Assembly (NCBI GenBank): GCA_029962745.1
Contig: CM057157.1
Location: 22,748,088 to 22,812,087, forward strand
Source: Echinometra lucunter
Lineage: Eukaryota; Echinodermata; Echinoidea; Camarodonta; Echinometridae
Direction: 5' to 3'
DNA: 64,000 bases
In this document: piece after piece, positions 20,626 to 31,800 of the stretch
Layout of the letters: each line of letters starts with the position of its first letter
Numbering within the stretch: the stretch's first letter is position 1
Notes under the pieces: generated by a model
The model's database searches: none
What the model saw: the letters and a program-made list of their open reading frames with translations, nothing else
What the model was told of the DNA's origin: nothing
Program-made: the position numbers and the translations under genes

Positions 20626-22560
20626 TTGCCTTAACCTAAAACAATCATGATTGTGTCTTCATTGCATGCTTAAAGATATTTTTAGTGTATTAGAATTTAA
20701 CATTTTGCTTGCATTTTTATAACAATAATAATGATAATTATGAAATAGTTTTGTATGGCTCATAATGATTTATTCTCTATGGGCTTAATGTTTGTTTTTG
20801 TTAGAATTACTGCAATATCACACTTGACACCACATTACATTTCATTACTGATTAAAGATTTTAACAAACATTGTACAAACATAGAAATAGAACAGTTGAA
20901 CAGAATTCAATTATATAATACAGTAGAATGATTAAAAATTAATATATAGTTATTGGTATAAACTAGTAAATATAATTACATTCAGATCTAAGAACAGCAA
21001 GAAATTATTTGACTTAGATAAACACTTGCAGGGCATCATGCCACATTTGTGAACTATGATTTCATTATTTAATTTCATTTATTTTTTCCATTTTCAACAG
21101 AATTTTACAAACGTGATTACATCAAACATAAAATCAGCAAAATGCACAAAATAATAATTTTCAAGCAATATAATATTCAAAGTTGATTATATATATAAAT
21201 ATAAATGTTGAAAATGAAGGGGAATGCTAAAAAGCAAAGCTTGTATTTTGCAGACCCCTCAAATGTATACAATTTATAATAAGTATAAAAAGAAAATAAA
21301 AAACAATTAACCTATCGCTACAGAAAAGAGAGAAAAAGGAAAGAAAAACAAAACAGACAAAAACGAACAAGACGACAAAAACACACAAAGAGAGGAGAAA
21401 AAAAAAAAGAAACAAGATCGCTGGTTTACAACTAGAAGAGAAAGGGGAAAAGGATCAGATTTAGAAAGCATGCGCAGTATTGGGGGGGGGGGGGTATTAT
21501 CTTATTTAAAGATTTCTACCACTTTTCCAATATTTCAATATAAGGGAAATTGTTAAAATATGGTTTTGCTGAACAACAAAAGGTCTTGAAGCAGCAGCCT
21601 AAAGTATTGGGAGATGCTGATAATCTGAGGAATAATACTGCAAGGTGAAGTACATGTATATACCAGCTGTTATAGACGAGGATGAATATCTTGGGAAACT
21701 ATTTTATAGGACTTTGTTTTTGTTAGGGCATTTCTTTCTATCCCAAATGCCTTTCCTTTGTCTGCATTTTCCCTTATTCCCATGCACTTTCCTCTTTGCT
21801 CGACCCCCCCCTCCTCCCCCCCCCCCCCGCTACGCCTCTCAAACCCGAGTTGCTTAGTTTTTAGTATCGACTTGTCACTAGATTTTTTGTTTTTCATTTA
21901 GCTTTGTAATTGGCCTCCCTTCTTTTTCCCCCTCTCCCTCTCCCGTTCTCTGCCCCTCTCTCCCCTCTCGTGTAGAACCATTCTCTGCTAACCCTGCGGT
22001 ATGCAATTTAGGGGGGTAAATCAAATGAACTATACATTAAAAAATCAACAACTACATAATTCAAAACTGGTCAACAAAAACTTTCTGGATTGGTACAGCC
22101 CCCGTGTTGTATCACCAAAAGTGTTCCTATAGAGGTTTGGGGCGCATGTCATGGAAAGGCAAAATAAAAGAAGAGCATCCACATAACACATGTATATCTA
22201 ACTGTCAAACGTTCCTCAATTTGAATATTTTAATTGATTCCTAAGTCTCATGTCATGTGCTCGAGATTTTAGCTGTGGAAGGATGGCGTGTATATCATGG
22301 ATATCATGAGAGATAGAATAAAAATATGATGAGCAGCAGACATCCCTTCAATACTCGGTTACTCACTCTTAACACACCCCCTCCTTCTAAGACCAGCAGG
22401 CTTCTGCCCCTCCCCCCCCCCCAGTCAGAGTTTGCACGACAATACTCGACTTCATTGATTATATGATTACATTGCATTGTATAGTATCTTTATACTTTTG
22501 CCTTTTTATTTGTTTATTTCAACAAATCATTTGGTGGAAGGTGATTTTGTTGCATTGATA
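20626..22560. other. Intergenic AT-rich region
   Basis: No coding exon was recognised. The region holds simple sequence, a G tract at about 21481-21494 and a C-rich patch at 21806-21830 ending in CCGCTACGCCTC, which resembles a hAT-like terminus but has no partner. Confidence 0.5.
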
Positions 22561-22578
22561 GTAATCCAAAATTGTGGA

Positions 22579-22613
22579 TTTTATTTCAATAAATTTGATT
22601 TGATTTGATTTGT
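22579..22613 (+). repeat. Probable LINE/SINE 3' tail
   Basis: TTTCAATAAATTTGATTTGA followed by further TTTGA units is a pentameric tail typical of non-LTR 3' ends. The upstream 100-200 bp would be 3' UTR. No coding remnant is attached. Confidence 0.4.
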
Positions 22614-22619
22614 TAGGTG

Positions 22620-23000
22620 CAAGGTAACGTCGACGACAGATGGCAGGGGAAACACCCATGGCCAGTCTAATTATGTGCTATGAATGGGACACGCCCGGTG
22701 TTTACAGTTGTTATAGCAACGCTCGTTCCCTCCTCCACCAATTTTACCGATGCGTGACTTCTGGCGCGCATGGACAGAATAAAAGATTTAATTGTATATG
22801 ACGATATCGATCGCATGCTAATGTCGTCTGCTTAGTCTGGAGGTGTGTATAATGGTATTGATCACTACCCTTGTCATATCAACGTGCGAGATGGACAGTA
22901 AACGGACAACAGAGATCTGTATCCTAAAGAGCGTAAATCATATTTTCAAAGTTGCCGACAGATAAAAAATGTCATCCCTTCATGAGAGCCTATTAGAAAA
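22620..23000. other. CpG-containing non-repetitive block with X-box-like site
   Basis: The sequence is less AT-rich than its surroundings, with several CpGs and no inverted repeat. GTTGTTATAGCAAC at 22707-22720 fits the relaxed RFX X-box pattern RYYNYY-AT-RRNRAC. It could be a promoter or enhancer, but no adjoining exon is recognised. Confidence 0.25.
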
Positions 23001-26000
23001 GTGTAGTTTGCGGAGGAATTTGTAGACAAATAATAATTTTGCCAGGGAGTGTCCGCCCCCTCCCCTCCTTCATCTTCCCTCCAGCGATGCCCATCTGGTT
23101 TAGAGTGAGTGATTGTCCGTGTGACCGAGTCGCATAAAAAGCGGTAGGATAGGAAAACGGTTGATCACCTTCAAAGGACGATCGATGTTTGTTATTCCAG
23201 TATTTTCTCGGACACAAAAGGGGATGGCCACATCTTGTCCACGAAGAATGGATGATCTCATAATTGTTTGAATGATACGGTGTAGACCGTTTGCAGAGTA
23301 TGAAAACGTGGTATCACAATAAAAGCGGATGAATAAAAAGATTAGGACATTACGAAGATAGTTATCCATTCCTTAAATATGAGGAGGAGGGCAAGGGGTG
23401 TCCAACACTTTTATTCCATGTAGTGTATACGTTACTGACTCCTGTATTATTATTTTATTTAATGTGTCTGCCCTATACCGCCCGCCCCCCCCCCCCCCCC
23501 CTTGCCGGTTGAATTGAATGACAGATGGATAAAATAATTCGTAAGTGTTAAAAAAATGGGAAAGAGATTCATCTTGCAACTGGAAGTTCTTGGGACGGCT
23601 GGGTAGAAACAAAATACAAATGACATGTAGTAAAATGAGTGATTCATCTTGAAAGAATATAATTTAGAGTAATCATTTAATACAGGTATATAGACCCATG
23701 AGCGAATAAAAAACATAAGAAAGCGAAGTCCCACGCCTAAAGAAGGGTTACATATTGTGGTCTTACTTATTTCATATCCAAATTCATTATAAATAAACAA
23801 TTTACATTACTTTGGAATAGGGAATATGATCAGAAGAAATGTTCTAGAATTTAAAGGTTGTATTTTATTTTCAAGTTGTGGTTGTTTTCGTTTGTTTGTT
23901 TCGTTTCAGTTGTTTGTGGACATTGGACGGGGTAAGGAATTTTTAAGCCCTCGTGGGATAAAAAAAACAACAAAAAACAGGGCCTTATCGTTAGCTTATG
24001 ATGACGACAATCTTGAGATACATTATTCATATCAATACAATAAGATTGCAATCATTCTCCTCCCAATTTCAACGAATTCACTTTTATTTTGATATTCTAC
24101 TTTATCCTTTCTTGTTTAGTTTTCACCATATTCTTTCCTCTTACTGTAATTCTGACTTTTTTTCCCTGCTTCTTCTCTACCATCTGTTTTCTCAATTCCA
24201 TCTTCACCTTCTTCGTCTCCTTTTCTCTCAACAGATGATAATCAAACTTTGTATTTTCAGTTCCAGTTTGCCCATTATATAGGGTTATTCTTTTCTAGCG
24301 ATTACGTATATTGATATTACAGAAGGCTGGGCAATTTATCGCCAATGATATACTGGCAAAGAATAATTGATGCTAATAACAAAGACTGGATTACAATCAA
24401 GGGCCGTTGCACACGATAATTTTCAAAGAAACGGCTTTTCATTTGATTAAAAATCAATGTTTTAGGTTTTATTATTTTCAATCTGGATGGAAATTTCTAG
24501 GGGTAGGTATCAGGTTTCTTATATTATAAAGAACCACGATACAATGTCTACATCTTAATAATTTCTTTGGGTAAAATGTATTTAATGAAACCTTAAAAAG
24601 CTAAGAAAAAAATAAAACAAAAACAGGAGATAATAACATTAACAATAATAAATCATTTTAATGCGGATGATATTGTTGGCTTTAATATCAAACTGTGTCC
24701 ACAATAATGATAATGAAATGATAATGTCCTGAAGAACTCAAACGCTTGTAAATAAAAATAAAAACATACTATAATAGCATATATGATAATAATGACAACA
24801 ATTATAATCATCATCATTATCATCATCATCATCATCATCATAACAATAATAATAATATTGAAAACAATGATAATACTAACAATTATAGAACAAAACCTAT
24901 TCATTTTGGCATTTAAGAAGATAATTAAGACAGGATGAAGTAGATATCAGAAATATATATTTACCAAAAGGAGTGAATGTGAATAATCATATCCATGCAC
25001 GTTCCTTCAAAATAATGCTTTTGAAACGATTCCTTACCCTGAATAAACTAATCTGCAGTGCACTTATTAACGATTATTGTATTTCGCAATACATTCAGAT
25101 GTCTGTTGATTTCCTTTTTTATTTTTAATTATCTCAAATTGGATATGTATTTCCGTATTCTGTGGTAGACATTTAGATATTTTTTTATAGTTCTAGAGGC
25201 ACACAAAATGATGATATTGGTCTTATTGTATGTTAATGTACTATTTGACTCGCTGTTAATAACAAACGCAACATTAAGCCACTTGCGTATAGACAATGGG
25301 AATTTAGAAGGAATGTACCAACATTAAGACAGTGAACAGTAGACATGTCGTAATGGGGCGGTCATAATTAGTATGTCGATCCCATGACATATTGATATCA
25401 GGGTCCAATATCCAAACTATAAATTTACAGCAATTTGCATCAGTAAGTCTACCGTTAGGGGCTTTCCCTAAACTGCTGAGAAATATGCCATTCCAGTAAT
25501 AAATTTTCACTCCCTAAGACATGCTGAAGTACTATGATAATTATAGTTATATGAACCTACAATAAAAAAGTATGGTTTAATATTTACATGTAGAGAAGAA
25601 AAATCAATAATATTGCATCTGCCACATGAGTTTCAACTTTCAAGAAGGTAACACGAACATAAAACTCAGTGATAATTATACTATATGTGAGGCATATTTT
25701 ACATTAGAGTGAAATACAAAATATCTTTCTAGGTTGTAGACGTAGATCTTATTATGAAATTTCACTGACAATGTATTAGATATCTAAATGCCTAAAGCCA
25801 TAAAGTAATATGTACTTATCACTAAGCCAAACATCACATCATATCACATCAAAATACAGGCCTGCTACAAAATTTGTATTGCATATTGCCATGACATAGT
25901 CTTGAATTATGTAATCATAAATAATCATGAATTATTCACTCATATTGCATCAAATTATTTGAATTGTCAAAATGCCCGAATGCGAGGCGCCATTTTGGCA

Positions 26001-26253
26001 AAGATGTCACGCTATTAAAGCCTATGAAAGAAATATAGAATATGAGCCATTACTACAGTCTTATAACGCAACAAGACAGTGTACAATTAAATTCATGTTT
26101 GCACTATTCCTTTTGTATCCAAGATTATTAAACAATGTCACAGATGACGCAGCACTGCGTCAGCAAAGTGGCGCCCCGTGTACAACGGGCAATAATATTG
26201 TCGATCTTGAGTTTAGCTTTGGCGTAACCGAGCAGCATCCATGCATGTTGACG
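23001..26253. other. Intergenic region downstream of the Tctex1 gene
   Basis: Non-coding and AT-rich. It contains a C17 tract near 23485-23501 and short ATC/ATT simple repeats near 24805-24860. Small open frames show no coding composition or recognisable domain. Part may be 3' UTR of the minus-strand gene ending at 26254. Confidence 0.5.
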
Positions 26254-26799
26254 TCATTCACAGTATACTCCATACACCGAAGCGACAACAAACAGTGATT
26301 CGTTTTGATACGACACTGACGCAAAGTCATCATGTTTCTCGTCCCAGACGCATCTACTAGCCACCCGGACACCTTGCCCCGTTACTGGCCCAACAACCAC
26401 ATTACTTATCAATTTATGGCGGGAATATCCAAGAGTTTTCACCTGATTTTTTATTGTATCGCACAATTCGCGGGTTAGAGCCTTGACGGTGTTGGGACAG
26501 TACTGTGAGGTCTCGAGTCTCGCTTGTAAAGTTTGTAACATGAGGGCTTTGACGCGGCTGGAGTTGAAACGGACGTCGGGCGCCATTTTGTAGCTGTTTT
26601 CGAGCTTGGGCGTCATCGTCCCCAAGGATGTGCCTCTGCCGCCGCCACCGGCTTTCGAAGCCGGTTGCGTTGATCCCCGATGCGTCGAGGACATCGGGAG
26701 TTTTTTGTCCAATTGTCCGCCGGCTCCCACTCGCTGGCCGCTCGCTTGCGACGACATCCCAGCTCTTGACGGAGCCTCGTTCTCCAATTTCGTCGCCAT
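26254..26799 (-). CDS. Tctex1 domain-containing dynein light chain (DYNLT4/TCTEX1D4-like)
   Basis: A single uninterrupted 181-codon frame. Residues 1-70 are low-complexity (Ser, Gly, Thr, Lys). From about residue 75 to the end is a complete Tctex1 fold signature: FNSSRVKALMLQTLQARLE, then a helix with VKALTRELCDTIKNQVK, the strand LGYSRHKLISNVVVG, GQGVRVASRCVWD, and the terminal FASVSYQNESLFVVASVYG followed by VYCE. Tctex1-type light chains bind dynein intermediate chains or act in axonemal complexes and in cargo adaptation. A single coding exon and a Ser/Gly-rich extension fit the DYNLT4 (TCTEX1D4) branch better than DYNLT1/3, which lack the extension, but DYNLT5 or DYNLT2 relatives are not excluded. 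The PP1-binding RVSF motif recalled for human TCTEX1D4 is absent; VRF at residues 75-77 lacks the preceding basic residue. Start chosen: first Met of the frame. Confidence 0.88.
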   Translation of the reverse strand: MATKLENEAPSRAGMSSQASGQRVGAGGQLDKKLPMSSTHRGSTQPASKAGGGGRGTSLGTMTPKLENSYKMAPDVRFNSSRVKALMLQTLQARLETSQYCPNTVKALTRELCDTIKNQVKTLGYSRHKLISNVVVGPVTGQGVRVASRCVWDEKHDDFASVSYQNESLFVVASVYGVYCE

Positions 26800-28050
26800 T
26801 TATTGTTAAAAGAAATAGTCCAGTGGAGAACCGAGTATGAAGACGTTTATAGTTGAGAAATTTCTTGTCCCAGTTCAAACTGGCGAATGTGGAAAAAAAC
26901 TAACTGTTCCCCTTTTTCAAAATAACAAATTGTTAACAAGTGTCGTTTTGGTATCCATCTCACTTATTTGGCGACTTTCTACAGCTGACATTGGCATCTA
27001 GTTTCTAAATGGTTAATGAAACGTCTTTTTACTGAGACAGTCGTTGGAATTTGATCCTAGGCAGTATGACAACTAAGCAACCATGGCCTCCATCACAGAT
27101 TCGTAATGATAAAAACAGTGTAGCCTGAAGTATTCCTTTTGTTGCGTCATAATTATTGCAAGATGATCTTTCAAGCTGAAATCCAAGAGAATAGTAATAC
27201 CAATATCACTTCGGATTTTGCGGTAAAATCATTTCCATTCTGCGGTCATAAATTCAGTGCACACGAGTCATATAATTTCACGATGACAATATAACTCAAA
27301 GCGACAAATTGCATCGAAGAAAAAAAATCGGAACATTATTGCTGTTGTTTCTGACTAGCTTGCAGGTAATTGTGCAATCGCTGACTGAGGGTAATACTGA
27401 TATTTTGCAATTCTCTAGTCTACGAATTGTCTTCAGTTTGTTGAATACAAGGGTGATGAAATGAGAAGTCAGTTCTCTTTTATCTCACTCGCACGACCAA
27501 TAATCGATTTCATATATCACGAACACAATCTTCTTCAAAAGGTTTCCGCTCCTTCATCTCATGTTTTGCACGTGTAAAGTGTCTCATTATTTATTCAGCT
27601 ATAAGCGCACGCACGTATCCCTTTTCGCCGCGGCGCTAGTGCCTGTTACCTGGGCAATCAAACACAAACTTATCATTCACGATTCGTTAGATTAAAGATA
27701 TAATTCGCTTTCTCAATGGTACGAGGATTTTAAGGGAAACCTCTAAATAGGAATCCGCCCTAGTGTGGGCTTAACGAAGCGTTATTTCTACAAAATTCGC
27801 TTTAAGACACCCCGTTGGCCGTGGTGTTTAAAGCCCTTTTGTCACCATGGGGGTAAAAATTGCCCGAGGGGCAGCCCCATATAAAGGACTCCACTTTTTC
27901 AAAAGATGATCATTCAATTGAGAATCTATTCTTTCAGGAAATAATACTGTTTACGCTATATAATAATACGCTTTCAATCAAGCAGAAATTCTTACATTAT
28001 ATGAGCTATGAGAAGTTGCAGGTTATATAAGCCTATGGTAGAACCTTTCG
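26800..28050. other. 5' flank of the Tctex1 gene and intergenic sequence
   Basis: The 5' UTR and promoter of the minus-strand gene should lie just above 26799, but no TATA or clear initiator stands out. A CG-rich patch occurs near 27605-27650. No other gene was seen. Confidence 0.4.
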
Positions 28051-28059
28051 TATTATTAA

Positions 28060-28250
28060 AGCCTATACTGTAAATTTTTTGTAGATTTACTTTATTTCAT
28101 CATTCATATTATGCAAATGTATTACGTTATTGTACAACAAAGTATATTTATGTATGTTTGATTTTTTTTTCTTCAAAATTTGTTATAATTTGCTGGAAAT
28201 GAAAAGTAAACCATTGAAAAAATAAACCATAAACCATTGAACCAGAAATG
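28060..28250 (+). repeat. Probable LINE 3' end
   Basis: TGTAGATTTACTTT, a T-rich run, then GGAAATGAAAAGTAAACCAT and short CCATTGAA-type tail repeats. The same order (TGTAGATTTA, T-rich, GGAAATGAAAAATAAACC, repeated tail) occurs at 58295-58465, so both are 3' ends of one non-LTR family. Confidence 0.5.
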
Positions 28251-28339
28251 TTATTTATTATCATTTCATAAAGCAGAAAGACACTCTAAAAATATCTAGT
28301 CAGAACTGACTATATAGGTTCCCGGATCCCACGCAACCA

Positions 28340-28726
28340 GCGCTATTCTTGTTAAAAATGACACAATTCTAGTCAAAATGACCAGAATTCTAATGAATAT
28401 TCACATAGGATATCACAAAAATCAACACTATTCCAGTCCAAATTGACACAAATTTAGTGAAAATGACCAGAATGCTAGTAAAAAAAAAAAAATGACTAGA
28501 ACACTGGATCCCACTTGCACTTGCACTGTTCTCGTCAAAATGCACACAATGCTAGTTTAAAAAAAAAAAAATGACAAGAATTCTAGTAAAAATGAACCAT
28601 TTCTTTTACTAGAATTCTTGTCATTTTAGTAGAATCGTGTCAAATTAGGGTGATAATATATGAGTATCGTACTAGCATTCTGATCATTTTCACTAGTATT
28701 GTGTTAACTTTTACTAGAACAGTACC
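28340..28726. repeat. Foldback array of CTAGT-AAAATGAC-AGAAT motifs
   Basis: Units such as CTAGTCAAAATGACCAGAAT recur on the left in one orientation and on the right in the other. The axis is a perfect 21-bp hairpin at about 28573-28626 with a 12-base loop. Outer parts of the arms align with gaps. Homopolymer A tracts separate the units on the left. Confidence 0.8.
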
Positions 28727-28943
28727 CAGGGGCGGCTCTACAGGAATGCCCCCCCCCCCCATGGTTTTTCAAATGATAAAAAAAAAGAGAAAAAAGAGGA
28801 GAAAAAGAAGAATGAAGAGGGCGTGAAAAGAGATGCCTGGGGCTTGCAACTATACAATAATACACCTATCTGTTCATTTAAAACGTCAATAAATTCACTT
28901 ATGTCATAATGCCCCCTATCAAAATACACTGGCGCCGCCCCTG
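28727..28943. mobile_element. Non-autonomous hAT element
   Basis: The ends CAGGGGCGGC and GCCGCCCCTG are a perfect 10-bp inverted repeat of hAT type. The flanks ACAGTACC (28719-28726) and ACAATACC (28944-28951) form an 8-bp target duplication with one mismatch. The 217-bp interior has a C tract and no coding capacity. It sits directly against the foldback array. Confidence 0.83.
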
Positions 28944-29019
28944 ACAATACCAGTAATCATGACTAGATTTGTTTTTAGATTGGAGACAGAACCGACTTCA
29001 ATAGTAAATTGCTGTTCTT

Positions 29020-29645
29020 TCGAAAGGAAGGAGCCTACGATTTAATTCTAAGCCTATGCAACCCAGACATCAGTGTGCTTCCAGTGACTGAAGAAGAACA
29101 AGAAGAGTAAACAGTGAAAGTTTGAAGGAAAACGGACAATGTGTTCAAGAGTTATGAACTTTGAAAGTTTAAGCAAATCCTTATTATGGAGATCCTTGAA
29201 TTGGCAACTTTGAAAGCATCTGTGATGTCATCGTGGACGACTCTCCATTCATTTTGTAAACAGAATTTAATATTTTCTTTATTTTCAAGAAAAATAAAAA
29301 TTCTTTTGATTTATGGTTTGAGTATGTCATCAATTCTGCAAGCATTTTGAGAAGAATTATGTTGATTCCTGACTTGAAATTTCATATAAATCAATTTTAA
29401 AAAAAAATTATGTACAAAATGAATTGAGAGTTGTACACGCTGACATCACAGATGCTGGCAAAGTTGCCAATACAAGGATCCCCATAATAAAGATTTACTG
29501 AAACTTTAAAAATTCATAACTCTAAAACAGATTGTCCGATATTTTGCTCAAATTTTCACTGTTTACTCTTCTTAGTCATCTTTATTCACTAAGAGCACAC
29601 TGATGCCTGGGTTGCATTCTCCTTTAAGATTATTCTGCCCCTTCC
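29020..29645. mobile_element. Large foldback element with about 230-bp arms
   Basis: The left arm (about 29035-29265) and right arm (about 29405-29640) are inverted copies sharing GCAACCCAGACATCAGTGTG, AAGAGTAAACAGTGAAA, TTATTATGGAGATCCTTG, TTGGCAACTTTG and GCATCTGTGATGTCA, with scattered differences. A loop of about 140 bp of AT-rich sequence separates them. No ORF. Confidence 0.75.
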
Positions 29646-30419
29646 TGCGTTGATTACTTTCTAGTTTATGTAGCACTTCAAGCATTATCGGTGTGTTTGA
29701 CACGCCCCCTTCTTTTCTGAAATTTCTGCCTAAATTGTCTATTTGTAAAAAAAAAAAAAAAAAAAAGATTAATTGGCTAATAATACAGACGAAATAAATC
29801 AAAAGACTGCATGGATAGGGGACAGAGAAAAGGTAAAAGGAGGTGAACCAAGAAGAAGGAAGAAATTTATTTGCTGCTCTAATCGTGGAGCTTTTCCAGT
29901 AATTATTCATGAGAATGCTTTACCACTTTCTTCTCACGTTCCCTTCCTCTTTACTTCATCTCTCTCTCTCTCTCTCTCCTTTCTCTACTTTCTCTTATTT
30001 CTTTTTCTCAATCAAAATGATAGATACAGAAAACTGTTTTAAGACATACCGATAGGGCAACAAATTAATGGGAAGTTTTTCTTCTCCTTTTTACATCAAA
30101 ATTATTTGATTGGCCCTTCATTTCCTTTAAACTGAATGAATTCAGATGCAGATTATGGATGTGCTTCAAGCTTGATTTAGTAAGGGTCATCATTATTGTT
30201 AAATTGGTAAGAGTCTTTAATGTCCGAAGTTACATGTTTCCATGACAACGAAATGAATCACATAATGATGGGAAGTTAATTTCTAGGACTCTGTGATTAT
30301 TATCAACTTTAGATACCGGGTAACTTCAGTATGGTGAAGCAGTTTTATGAATTATGTCAATTTCTGTTTCAACAATGTCTCCCTTTACTCCTTCTGTGAC
30401 AAAAGACGTAGGCGGCGCT

Positions 30420-30555
30420 CTAGACACTAGTTTTGGCAATGGTCTTGAAGTCTCCGTTGAGAAAACGCTGGTAAGGAGATGTGAGGGCGTCCACTTCAGC
30501 CCCCAGCTTTCTGCTCATGGGCTCCCTCCTAAAGTACTCAGTCATCTTTGAATTT
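30420..30555 (-). CDS. Possible terminal exon of an unidentified gene
   Basis: On the minus strand, after an AG at 30556-30557, a frame reads SKMTEYFRREPMSRKLGAEV, then DALTSPYQRFLNGDFKTIAK, and stops at 30420-30422. Third codon positions are clearly G/C-richer than the surroundings, as in the SPEF2 exons. The pyrimidine tract before the AG is weak. No partner exon was identified and the product is not recognised. It could be a last exon, a pseudogene fragment or chance. Confidence 0.3.
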
Positions 30556-30639
30556 CTGCACATGAACATCTCTTGGATTATACAGCTCAGCGGTGATAGT
30601 GTGTAAACAATAACTATGCAATTTATTGTTTCATCCATA

Positions 30640-30809
30640 CACCGTTAGAACAGTCGTTTAAAAACCATCAGGTTGTTTGACATATGAACCTACCAACTGT
30701 TGTTTTAAAAAATCCCCATTTGTTTTACACACACTTTTTAAAAAAACAACTGTTGTTAGGTTCATATGTTAAACAACCTGATGATTTTTAAACAACTGGT
30801 CTAACAGTG
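30640..30809. mobile_element. TA-flanked MITE (Tc1/mariner-type)
   Basis: The element starts CACCGTTAGAACAG and ends CTGGTCTAACAGTG, with TA at 30638-30639 and 30810-30811. The arms extend about 70 bp (TTTAAAAACCATCAGGTTGT and ACATATGAACCTA on the left, reverse complements on the right). The total of 170 bp is mostly stem. Confidence 0.82.
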
Positions 30810-31627
30810 TAGGAACATGTCATGGAAACAAAATACGGGTGCTCCGTGGTATTATTATTACGAGCAAAATATTGGCGTGGGGTGGGGTGGGAGGGCGTCT
30901 CTCCTTTAGCCCCCCCCCCTCCCCCATCCGTGGACATTATTAAGTTTATTCCGATAATTCGAAAGATGAATTCCGAACACTAAGCTGTCTTCTTACAGCG
31001 TTCCACTCTTTAAGTATATTATCTGATGAGATAATAGACTCTATAGGCCTACATGCTCCGCCTGGTGTTATTCTGAAGGATAAAAGCGTATAGAAAGAGA
31101 AAGGGAAAGGTTGTGTTTTCAAAGAACAATTTTTAAAAAGATGGAAGAAATTAATGCAGTGATAATGAATCATGACGTTCATATGAAAATGTCGATTATT
31201 ACAATAAAGAGTCTACTTCAACATCGTAATGGCACTAGTAATAATTCAAAAGATATAAACAGGCAATGACAATCATGACAATGGAAAAGCTTTTATTCCC
31301 GAAGTTGTAAATTCAAATATGTTGGATAAAATGAATCACGTATTTTTTAAAAACTAAAAAGTATTTTAATCACTCTTTGAAAAAATATGAAATTAATGCT
31401 AAATACATTCTAATTCATTAATCATTATTATCTTCTTATCCAAAGTATCACAGATTGTCCCCCCCCCCCCCAAAAAAAAGAGAAAACATGAAAATGAATG
31501 AAATTGTCACCACTCACCTTCTTCTTTTCCCTCAGATTTTACTTTCATATGATGATCATAATTTTGCCCTTTCTTTGTAAAATTTTGTTTCTTTATCCTG
31601 GAAACTTGGAAAAGAAATACATTTGAC

Positions 31628-31667
<40 letters not shown>

Positions 31668-31668
31668 C
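31628..31668 (+). repeat. (CAAT)n tetranucleotide repeat
   Basis: About ten uninterrupted CAAT units. Confidence 0.95.
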
Positions 31669-31800
31669 AAGATAATTAAGAGGATATATGTAATTTCTGT
31701 TTTTATTATCATCGTCATTATTCAACATATGGTTAGATCATGTGGAAACATAAAGAGATACAATGAATCTTACGATCAATTGTAACTCTTTAGTACAGGG

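Noticed and set aside
26414..26878. A 154-codon minus-strand frame overlapping the Tctex1 gene
   Set aside because: It is an alternative frame of the same exon; the Tctex1 domain is in the 26254-26799 frame.
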